Shown here: positions 1-5,327 of the stretch, piece after piece
How positions within the stretch are numbered: the stretch's first letter is position 1
Layout: every line of letters starts with the position of its first letter
Source: Burkholderiaceae bacterium
GTDB taxonomy: Bacteria; Pseudomonadota; Gammaproteobacteria; Burkholderiales; Burkholderiaceae_F
Length of the DNA: 5,943 nucleotides
Assembly: GCA_013813185.1 (NCBI GenBank)
Contig: JACCSD010000061.1
Coordinates: forward strand, 1-5,943
Reading direction: 5' to 3'
Notes under the pieces: generated by a model
Databases searched by the model: none
Seen by the model: only the letters and a program-made list of their open reading frames with translations
What the model was told of the DNA's origin: nothing
Position numbers and translations under genes: made by a program

Positions 1-234
1 TTCCGCACACGCTCTCGACTGCGCGCGTCGCTCGAGGGGCACACCGGCCGTCCTCGTAGTGCGCGGCCGGCACGGGTGACACCGCCTGTGCACGCTCCGG
101 CAGCTGCCTAGCGGGGGTGCGTTTGCGTTTTGTTGGACGTGCTCTGCCGCGCCAAGACCTCGATGCGCCAGACCGCCGCGGCTGCTACCGCGAGGTGCTG
201 CGCGTCCCTGGATAACGCCTAGCGCGAGCGCCGC
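1..234. other. Stretch with no recognisable gene
   Basis: This lies downstream of the nrsF stop. All plus-strand frames are broken by stops (for example TAG at 57-59 and 109-111, TGA at 76-78). The minus strand holds no ATG at all. No protein motif is recognisable in the short open pieces. The only structure I see is an inverted repeat, CCGGCCG at 44-50 against CGGCCGG at 64-70 (13-base loop), without a T-run. The end of an upstream gene that decayed, or plain intergenic DNA, would both fit. Confidence 0.5.
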
Positions 235-876
235 TTACCAACGCAGCAATCGAGGCCCGAGCAGTGCGCCAGCGACCCCGTTGGCGGCAATCCCCGCGAC
301 GTACCAGACCGCGAGAAACGGTGCTTCCATTTCAGGGCAGCGCAACGCGTAGATCATCGCGCCGATGCCACCCGCCATCAGGCCGCCCGCGGCTCCGGCC
401 AAAGCTAGACGCGTCGGCGCCAATCCGCGCATCGCCCAGAACGTCGCCGCAAACGCAGGCAGCGCCAGCAGCGCAATTTCGGGCACGCAGGTTGGCCACG
501 TGTTGCCAAGAATCGAGTCGACGCGCGCCGCGGGTTCGGTATTCAGCAGCGTCACCGCCGCCATCAGCCACAAGATCACGAAAGGCGCTGCCACTGCAAT
601 CGAGGCAAAGCCCATACGCGCGCCCGGGCGCGACAGGCGCGCGGCCATCCACATCGCCGCAACCGCAATCGCCGCCGGAAACATCAGCTTGAACCAGAAC
701 ATCGGCAGAAGCGCGGCCGACTCGATGTCGGGCCGCAGGCCGAACGCCACCAGCATCATCGCCGTTGCGAGAGCGATGCCGAACACGCCGGCGCTCGCGA
801 AGCGGCGCTCGGTCACATGGCGTGGGACCGGCCCGGCTTCGGCCATCAGAACGTCGATCATGCTTTCGGTCTTCAT
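235..876 (-). CDS. nrsF: NrsF-type (DUF1109) membrane anti-sigma factor
   Basis: This 213-residue inner-membrane protein is predicted to hold the ECF sigma factor encoded just upstream in an inactive state. A short cytoplasmic N-terminus with MIDVLMAEAGPVPR (about 6-19) is followed by six hydrophobic helices, at about 28-47, 56-78, 88-110, 131-148, 156-177 and 186-207. This is the layout of the DUF1109/NrsF family. There are only two cysteines, C130 (in TWPTC, between helices 3 and 4) and C180 (in ALRCPE, between helices 5 and 6). Their positions closely match the pair I recall as essential in Caulobacter NrsF (C131/C181), where they are linked to sensing of heavy metals such as Cr(VI) and Cd. 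The ATG overlaps the sigma stop as ATGA and has a good ribosome binding site (AAGGA, 5 bases upstream), which argues for coupled translation and balanced amounts of the pair. Family assignment is firm; the signal sensed in this organism is inferred. Confidence 0.9.
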   Translation of the reverse strand: MKTESMIDVLMAEAGPVPRHVTERRFASAGVFGIALATAMMLVAFGLRPDIESAALLPMFWFKLMFPAAIAVAAMWMAARLSRPGARMGFASIAVAAPFVILWLMAAVTLLNTEPAARVDSILGNTWPTCVPEIALLALPAFAATFWAMRGLAPTRLALAGAAGGLMAGGIGAMIYALRCPEMEAPFLAVWYVAGIAANGVAGALLGPRLLRW

Positions 877-1397
877 TGCGATCCTTCGATCTTTGCCGCC
901 ATGGTTTTCATACCGCGATGTATCCCAACCTTGACCGCTGATTCCGACATGCCGGTCAGCTGGGCGGCTTCGGCTACAGACAATCCATCCAGCTTTACAT
1001 GCTGAATCGGTAGTCGATGGCGGTCGGGTAAATGTTTCATCAACTTGGCGATGTCTCGCCGGGCCTCGCCGGCCTCCTGATCTGAGTGCGCAAACAATTG
1101 CATCTCGTCGTCAATACTGTCATGCAATGCCTCACGGCTCGAACGCGAACGCAGCAGATCCACCACTTTGTAGCGCGCGATCGCGTGCACCCATGGCGTC
1201 AGCGGCTCGCCCGGCCGGTAGGTATGGCGCTGCTTGTGCACCGCCAACAGCACTTCCTGCGTAATGTCCTCCACGTCATCCAGGTGCTGATACAGCCGCT
1301 TTCTGAGGAATGCGCGCAGGTGTGCGGTCAAGTCCCTCAGGAAATCGCCGTACGCAACCGCGTCGCCATTCAGCGCACGAACCATCAGATCGCGCAT
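873..1397 (-). CDS. sigF: ECF sigma factor, SigF type (DUF1109-associated)
   Basis: This RNA polymerase sigma factor of the extracytoplasmic-function class directs transcription of its own operon and of stress genes when released by NrsF. From the start chosen here it is 174 residues. Region 2 carries DDVEDITQEVLLAVHK and the PLTPWVHAIARYKVVDLLR helix (about 40-85). Region 4 runs from about 116 to 169, with the helix-turn-helix LSVAEAAQLTGMSESAVKVGIHRG. There is no extra C-terminal domain. The longest ORF begins at ATG 1442 (189 residues), but that ATG has no Shine-Dalgarno sequence and lies inside the spacer of the predicted sigma-dependent promoter (1431-1459), so it would not be on that mRNA. 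ATG 1397 is the next one, has a weak GAGAAG 3 bases upstream, and gives an N-terminus typical of the family (MRDLMVRALNGDAVAYGDFL). The stop overlaps the nrsF start as ATGA. The family call is secure; the start is inferred. Confidence 0.9.
   Translation of the reverse strand: MRDLMVRALNGDAVAYGDFLRDLTAHLRAFLRKRLYQHLDDVEDITQEVLLAVHKQRHTYRPGEPLTPWVHAIARYKVVDLLRSRSSREALHDSIDDEMQLFAHSDQEAGEARRDIAKLMKHLPDRHRLPIQHVKLDGLSVAEAAQLTGMSESAVKVGIHRGMKTMAAKIEGSQ
882..886 (-). promoter_or_regulatory. Ribosome binding site of nrsF
   Basis: On the minus strand AAGGA lies 5 bases before the nrsF ATG, inside the last codons of the sigma gene. It fixes the nrsF start at 876. The small exported-protein gene at 1730 uses an almost identical context (AAGGATCG followed by the ATG). 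Confidence 0.6.
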
Positions 1398-1430
1398 TCG
1401 CTTCTCGGCGCGCTCGGCTGCTTCCAATGC

Positions 1431-1459
1431 AGTTCGTTCCATGAAGTCGTTTGGTTACA
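1431..1459 (-). promoter_or_regulatory. Predicted SigF-type promoter of sigF-nrsF (autoregulation)
   Basis: On the minus strand, TGTAACC (1459 down to 1453) is followed by 16 bases and CGAACT (1436 down to 1431). The divergent promoter at 1570-1598 has the same 13 bases at the same spacing. Both fit the GTAACC-N16-CGAA consensus I recall for Caulobacter SigF. Transcription would begin near 1425, about 28 bases before ATG 1397. It implies that the sigma factor activates its own operon. Confidence 0.75.
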
Positions 1460-1530
1460 AGGATCGGTTGCCAGTCACTGTCGCGCTGCCGGAACCGCAA
1501 ACGTTTTGAGTCGATAGCGCGCTTGCTTTC

Positions 1531-1574
1531 TTACACGGCTGACATCACGCCTTTGTGATGTCGCAGCTGTGTAA
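1531..1574. repeat. Long imperfect palindrome overlapping a -35 element
   Basis: The left arm is TTACAC-g-GCTG-ACATCAC (1531-1548) and the right arm is GTGATGT-cg-CAGC-t-GTGTAA (1555-1574), with a 6-base centre GCCTTT. Seventeen of the 18 left-arm bases find a partner; there is one mismatch and one two-base bulge. The core GACATCAC/GTGATGTC is perfect. The right arm ends inside the -35 of the plus-strand promoter (GTAA of GTAACC). No T-run flanks either side, so it is more likely an operator or protein-binding site than a terminator. Its function is inferred. Confidence 0.5.
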
Positions 1575-1598
1575 CCGCAGCGCTTGCGCGATCGAACT
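1570..1598 (+). promoter_or_regulatory. Predicted SigF-type promoter of the repeat-protein gene
   Basis: TGTAACC (1570-1576), 16 bases, then CGAACT (1593-1598). The bases and spacing are identical to those of the promoter in front of sigF on the other strand. I found no other GTAACC in the window on either strand, and both copies have CGAA at exactly +16. The predicted transcription start is near 1604, leaving a leader of about 125 bases before ATG 1730. Confidence 0.75.
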
Positions 1599-1719
1599 AT
1601 CTGCACACGCAACGATTTCCTCAACGGGCACGAGGTGACGCTATCGATCATGTTGTGTGGGATTCCCAGTGTCGCCGTGCCATAGCCAACCGAGAGAGCG
1701 AGTCTCCCGGAACTTGCGA

Positions 1720-1724
1720 AAGGA
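1720..1724 (+). promoter_or_regulatory. Ribosome binding site of the repeat-protein gene
   Basis: AAGGA lies 5 bases before ATG 1730. It selects this start over the in-frame GTG at 1655, which has no such site and would put 25 residues in front of the signal peptide. Confidence 0.65.
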
Positions 1725-1729
1725 TCGAT

Positions 1730-2137
1730 ATGAACAAGAGAACAGTTTTTTGCGCAGTGGTACTGAGCGCGCTGGCGTCACCGGCGTTGGCTGACGGGTT
1801 TCGCTTTGTCGACGGTGAAGCGGGCTGGGCGTACGTCGGCGCCACGCGTGGCAACACGGTGCAGCAACAGGTTCAACGCAAAGACCTGGAACGCAATCTG
1901 GTGACGGCTGATGGCTGGAAGCAGGTCGGCGGTGAAGCGGGCTGGCTCTACGTTGGGCCACAACGCCGCAACACGCCGGAGCAGATCGCGCTCGCACGTG
2001 GCACCGAGCGCAATGCGGATAGCACCAATGGCTGGAAGCAGGTCGGCGGTGAAGCGGGTTGGCTCTACGTCGGCCGCATTTCGGAGGACGCACGAGCATG
2101 GAGGCTTCGAGCGCAGTCCGGTGATGCCGCTGGCTAA
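1730..2137 (+). CDS. Small exported protein with three GEAGWxYVG repeats
   Basis: This 135-residue protein belongs to a family I do not recognise by name. Residues 1-21 form a classical signal peptide: basic MNKR, a hydrophobic stretch, and a likely cut after SPALA. There is a Cys at position 8 inside the hydrophobic core but no lipobox, so a soluble periplasmic or secreted protein is expected. The mature part has no cysteine. It holds three copies of a 16-residue motif, at 22-37 (DGFRFVDGEAGWAYVG), 61-76 (DGWKQVGGEAGWLYVG) and 100-115 (NGWKQVGGEAGWLYVG), with an exact 39-residue period. The two linkers of 23 residues share RxNT, a Q and ERN. The tail after copy 3 does not match a linker. The gene is divergent from sigF-nrsF and preceded by the same promoter motif, so it is probably a SigF target, perhaps a stress or metal-response envelope protein. 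That role is inference; no catalytic or metal-binding signature is evident. Confidence 0.8.
   Translation: MNKRTVFCAVVLSALASPALADGFRFVDGEAGWAYVGATRGNTVQQQVQRKDLERNLVTADGWKQVGGEAGWLYVGPQRRNTPEQIALARGTERNADSTNGWKQVGGEAGWLYVGRISEDARAWRLRAQSGDAAG
1793..2074 (+). repeat. Three 48-bp repeat cores with 117-bp period inside the exported-protein gene
   Basis: The cores lie at 1793-1840, 1910-1957 and 2027-2074. Copies 2 and 3 differ at only 4 of 48 bases; copy 1 is more diverged. The period is exactly 117 bp (39 codons), which points to growth by in-frame tandem duplication, with copies 2 and 3 the most recent pair or kept alike by gene conversion. Confidence 0.85.
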
Positions 2138-2174
2138 GCGCGTCAAGAGTGAAGTGGGCAGACATCGCTCGGCG

Positions 2175-2193
2175 AGCGGTCGGCCCGCTTTTA
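2175..2193 (+). terminator. Candidate intrinsic terminator of the repeat-protein gene
   Basis: The stem AGCGG (2175-2179) / CCGCT (2185-2189) has a 5-base loop and runs directly into TTTTA, 38 bases after the stop codon. An overlapping competing hairpin, CGCTC-GGC-GAGCG, lies at 2166-2178. The stem is short, so the strength is uncertain. On the opposite strand the T-run is missing, so it would not serve the convergent DUF72 gene well. Confidence 0.4.
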
Positions 2194-2226
2194 CTCGACG
2201 ATCTGAGCCACTTATCGCGACTGAAC

Positions 2227-3309
2227 TTATTGGCGTAGGGCTGGGACCACCGCCTTTGCCAACTCGATCAGCGTCAGAGGCGCGCTCCCTTCCGCCTTGT
2301 TGTTCGCAACGATGTAGCTTGGCTGATCGCTCTTGATCGCAACGTGAATCAGGTGAGCCAGGGTGCCGCGGGTTGGGATGTCGGGATCGACCAGCCGATC
2401 GAAAGGCGCGTAGCGCGTGCGAGCTTCTTCGTAGCGCAGGCCGGCTGCCAGATTCCAGCGTACGACCAGCGGCCCCTTGAGCCGCCAATCATCACCTTCT
2501 TCTTCAAGTGCATCCATGGTCCGCAGCGCCGCGCTCTGACGTGCGGCGACCGGCATGCGCGGATGCAACGCGATGCACAAACGCGCGCCGCACTCGCGCA
2601 ACGTCCGCACCAGGCGTGGCGTCAATAACTCGGCGTCGCGCACTTCCACCGCGTAGAGGGGGGTGATGCCGCCGATGCGGGTTGGCAAGGCATTCAGCAG
2701 CGCACCGATGCGTTCGATCGTCGAGACGCCGCCGTCCGCACTCTTCATATCGCCGGGCAGTGGCGAGAGCTGGAAAATCAGAGGGCCGGCCCGGTCGCGC
2801 AGACCTTCGATCGCGGGTTGTACGAAATGATCGATCGCCGCCGATGGACTGAGAAACAGCGGATTCGCCTCAATCGGGTCCCCCCGCTTGCCGCGCATGG
2901 CTGCGTCCGCAATCATCGCCGGCGCTTTCACCGCGAAGCGGAAGTCGTCGGGTACCTGCTCGGCGTAGCGCGCGTATTCGGCCACCATCAGCGGCTGATA
3001 AAACGTGCGATCGATGCCGACACAGCGAAGCAAAGGATGCCGCGCGTAGGCGCTCAATCCGTGCCGAGCCAGTTGCGATTCGGTGTAGTTGGATTCGCCA
3101 CGCCAGACCAGATTGCGCCACCCGGGGAAGAACCACGACGATGTGCCGAGATGGACGCTGCGCGGCAGCAGCCGGCCGAGTCGCGTCAACGACTCATCAA
3201 GTTCTGCAGCTTCGATCGACGCGCCGCTGCGCGCGGGCGAAATTGGTTCGCCGAGCAGATCGTCTTCGAGATCGTCGAATAGCGAATCGGATTCAGCACG
3301 CGGCGTCAT
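2227..3309 (-). CDS. DUF72 (YecE-like) family protein
   Basis: This 360-residue cytoplasmic protein has no signal peptide or membrane segment. It belongs to the DUF72 family, a TIM-barrel-like fold found across bacteria whose biochemical role is not established to my knowledge. Family landmarks run in order: HLGTSSWFFPGW (53-64), VGIDRTFYQP (97-106), FRFAVKAP (123-130), GPLIFQLSP (175-183), YAVEVRD (219-225), VVRWN (282-286), YAPFDRLVDPD (300-310) and the C-terminal NNKAEGSAPLT (336-346). All usual blocks are present, so the gene appears intact. It has an N-terminal extension of about 50 residues, acidic at 7-21 (DSLFDDLEDDLLGE), ahead of the barrel. ATG 3309 lacks a clear Shine-Dalgarno sequence. 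The gene starts 41 bp after the histidine kinase stop on the same strand, so co-transcription is possible, but no functional link to signalling is evident. Confidence 0.88.
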   Translation of the reverse strand: MTPRAESDSLFDDLEDDLLGEPISPARSGASIEAAELDESLTRLGRLLPRSVHLGTSSWFFPGWRNLVWRGESNYTESQLARHGLSAYARHPLLRCVGIDRTFYQPLMVAEYARYAEQVPDDFRFAVKAPAMIADAAMRGKRGDPIEANPLFLSPSAAIDHFVQPAIEGLRDRAGPLIFQLSPLPGDMKSADGGVSTIERIGALLNALPTRIGGITPLYAVEVRDAELLTPRLVRTLRECGARLCIALHPRMPVAARQSAALRTMDALEEEGDDWRLKGPLVVRWNLAAGLRYEEARTRYAPFDRLVDPDIPTRGTLAHLIHVAIKSDQPSYIVANNKAEGSAPLTLIELAKAVVPALRQ

Positions 3310-3350
3310 ATGGCCGCGAGTTTAGGACGAGAAAGCCAGGGGCGAGGAAG

Positions 3351-5327
3351 CTAAGGCGCGCTCGGGGCTTGGTGCCCGCGTACTTCGATGTCGGCCTGCC
3401 GGACCTGCTCGATCACGGCTTCGGTGTCGAGCGACAGTTGCATCGCACGCGTGGTCGGTCCCGGCGTCGTATCAAGCGGCAGTCGCACCATGACGGTCGT
3501 GCCGGCGCCCGGCACCGACTCGAACTTCAGGAACGCGCCGATTCGCTGCGCGCGATTGCGCATGTTCAGCATGCCGCGTCCGGTGCCGTTGCCCGCCGCC
3601 AGTCCGCGGCCGTTGTCGGTCACGCGGATCGTCAGCCATTGCGAGTCGCCTTCATGGTCGATCGCGAGCATTACGCGCACCATGCGGGCGCGCGAGTGCT
3701 TGATCGCGTTGGTCAGCGCCTCCTGCGTGATGCGCAGCACCGGCAACACCGCGTTCGGATCGAGATCGACATCCTCCGGCAGATTGCGCGCGTCCCATTG
3801 CAGGTCCATGTTCACCGCTTTCAGCCGCGGCTCCATGCGAAAGCGCATGTTTCCCAGCGCGGCCAGCAGGTCGGATTCTTCGGCGGCGAGCGCGTCGATC
3901 GCAAGCCGCATGTCGTCGATCGATTCGCGCAGGATTTGCGCGACCTGCTCGTTCGACATCGCGCCGCGCTCGACCAGCATCAGCGACGACAGCAGTTGCG
4001 AGCCGAGCCCGTCGTGCATGTCCTGCATGATGCGCTGGCGCTCCTGCGCGCTCGCTTTGAGCCGCTCGCTCTCGCGCAGGCGGTCGAAGTTGCGCTTCAA
4101 CAGCTGCTCGCGCTCGTGAATGCGCGTTTCAAGCTCGGTATTGGTTTTTTCGACGTCGGCCAGCGAGCGCACGAAGCGATCGATCAGCGTCGCACCAAGC
4201 GTAATCAGCAGCACCGGAGTCGCGATGTTCAGTAATTCGGGGCTGGCAAACGGCAGCACGCCGATGTAGACAAGGTAATCGTGGATCGCAGCGCCGAGCG
4301 TGAGTACGAGCGCGGCGACGATTCCTTTCAGCATGAACGAAGGCGTGAACAACGCATGGCCGGCGAGCGTCAGTACGCCGCTCCCCAGTGCGGTCAACAT
4401 CACCGCCTGCCATAGCGCACCGGCCTGGATGTCGAACATGTCACCGAAAAGCAGGTAGAGCCCTGGCCCCATCGCGGCCAGCACGATCAATCCGAGTTCA
4501 GCCCGCGTGCGGTGGCGGCCGCCTTGCCGCCACATAGTGATAGTGGCGACGGCCGTAAATACAGCGGTGCCCAGGTAGAACGCGCCGCGTATCCAGAAGC
4601 GCGCGTCGGCGGGCATTGACTCGAACACGAGATCCATCGAGCGCAGCGCCCAGAACGCCGACATCAAGGCCAGCAACCCGAACAAATTCTCCGCACGCCG
4701 CCGCAGCCATAACGCGGCGAAGCCGATCGCCAGCAGGACCGTCAGCAGCAATGAGAGCCAACGCAGCGTATGGCTGACGAAAAACTCGCTGCCGTAGCGT
4801 GACTGCAGGTCTGCCGTCGGCCCGACATCGATCGGGCCGATTCCGTGCACGCCGACTCCATACGAGGTGTAGATCAGCACGTCGTTGTCGTTCTGTAGGA
4901 AACCGACCGGCAGATTGACCAGATGCGGACGGCGCCAGCGAACGTGACGTTGTTCGGAATCGAGCGGCAGATCGGCGACCATCTTTCCGTTCAGGTACAT
5001 CGTGCCGCCGGTGGGCAGGCGGTTGACCAGCATGCTCCAGCCTTCCGCCGGTGTGTCCGGCAGCTTGAACTTCAGGCGAATCCAGACGCCTTGCCGGGTA
5101 CCGCTGCCCGACGACCAGCGCAGCGGCAGGGTGTGCGATTGCCACAGCGAATCAGGGCTGGGAAACGCAGCGCGGGTTCCGGAAACCCACTCGATGCGAT
5201 CGATCTTGATCGTTTCGTCGGCGGCCGCGAGCGGTGCGGCGAAACACAGTGCCAGAAATAGCGCGGCTGTCCGCCCGAACAAACGAAGGATGCGAACCGT
5301 CGTGCCGGAGCGAGATCGCACCGGCAC
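3351..5327 (-). CDS. 7TM-DISM sensor histidine kinase (HisKA_3 / NarL-partner type)
   Basis: This 658-residue inner-membrane sensor kinase phosphorylates the response regulator encoded just before it. Layout: N-terminal signal sequence (about 11-36, cut near AAPLAAA); a periplasmic beta-rich sensor domain (about 37-180, with GVWIRLKFKLP and YLNGKMV, resembling 7TMR-DISMED domains that bind small ligands); seven transmembrane helices (about 187-208, 214-235, 244-265, 277-295, 304-327, 331-354, 366-387); a coiled coil (about 388-430); the dimerisation/phosphoacceptor domain with ERQRIMQDMHDGLGSQL and His438; and an HATPase domain with the N box EALTNAIKH (536-544), G1 DNGRGL (571-576) and G2 GTGRGMLNM (581-589). 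All catalytic motifs look intact. A tail of about 40 residues follows the HATPase fold. The start is a GTG overlapping the regulator's stop by one base (TAGTG), with no strong ribosome binding site, so translation is probably coupled. A second GTG two codons later is possible. The ligand is unknown. Confidence 0.92.
   Translation of the reverse strand: MPVRSRSGTTVRILRLFGRTAALFLALCFAAPLAAADETIKIDRIEWVSGTRAAFPSPDSLWQSHTLPLRWSSGSGTRQGVWIRLKFKLPDTPAEGWSMLVNRLPTGGTMYLNGKMVADLPLDSEQRHVRWRRPHLVNLPVGFLQNDNDVLIYTSYGVGVHGIGPIDVGPTADLQSRYGSEFFVSHTLRWLSLLLTVLLAIGFAALWLRRRAENLFGLLALMSAFWALRSMDLVFESMPADARFWIRGAFYLGTAVFTAVATITMWRQGGRHRTRAELGLIVLAAMGPGLYLLFGDMFDIQAGALWQAVMLTALGSGVLTLAGHALFTPSFMLKGIVAALVLTLGAAIHDYLVYIGVLPFASPELLNIATPVLLITLGATLIDRFVRSLADVEKTNTELETRIHEREQLLKRNFDRLRESERLKASAQERQRIMQDMHDGLGSQLLSSLMLVERGAMSNEQVAQILRESIDDMRLAIDALAAEESDLLAALGNMRFRMEPRLKAVNMDLQWDARNLPEDVDLDPNAVLPVLRITQEALTNAIKHSRARMVRVMLAIDHEGDSQWLTIRVTDNGRGLAAGNGTGRGMLNMRNRAQRIGAFLKFESVPGAGTTVMVRLPLDTTPGPTTRAMQLSLDTEAVIEQVRQADIEVRGHQAPSAP

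Larger units (their letters stand above)
1398..1729. other. Divergent control region between sigF-nrsF and the repeat-protein gene
   Basis: About 330 bases without a supported gene. In order it holds the minus-strand SigF-type promoter (1431-1459), about 70 bases with no clear signal, a long imperfect palindrome (1531-1574), the plus-strand SigF-type promoter (1570-1598), and an untranslated leader of about 125 bases (from about 1604) ending in the ribosome binding site at 1720-1724. The layout fits control of both transcription units by one sigma factor. Confidence 0.7.

Noticed and set aside
44..70. CCGGCCG/CGGCCGG inverted repeat as terminator of nrsF or of an upstream gene
   Set aside because: A 13-base loop, no T-run on either strand, and more than 160 bases beyond the nrsF stop. 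Such GC palindromes are common in DNA of this composition.
1..234. Possible remnant gene next to nrsF, such as a DUF2282 or other SigF partner
   Set aside because: No frame shows a signal peptide, repeated cysteines or any recognisable motif, and stops interrupt every plus-strand frame.
365..934. Open plus-strand frame of 189 codons opposite nrsF
   Set aside because: Low-complexity Ala/Arg/Ser composition and no family features; fully explained as the antisense of a strongly supported membrane-protein gene.
1531..1574. The long palindrome read as an intrinsic terminator
   Set aside because: No T-run follows it on either strand and no gene runs into it; both neighbouring units point away.
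1655..1729. Longer version of the repeat protein from GTG 1655
   Set aside because: No ribosome binding site there, and it would place 25 residues in front of a good signal peptide starting at ATG 1730.
1793..2074. Regularly spaced repeats as a possible CRISPR array
   Set aside because: The 117-bp period is a multiple of three, repeats lie in frame in an exported protein, copies diverge at codon level, and spacers are related to each other.
1778..2488. Open minus-strand frame of 236 codons across the repeat-protein gene
   Set aside because: Arg/Ala/Pro-rich with its own repeats only because it mirrors the tandem repeats of the plus-strand gene; that gene has the signal peptide, ribosome binding site and promoter.
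3141..4235. Open plus-strand frame of 364 codons opposite the DUF72 and kinase genes
   Set aside because: The product is rich in Arg, His and Gln with no domain, and spans two well-supported minus-strand genes and their gap. It is a typical shadow of GC-rich coding DNA.
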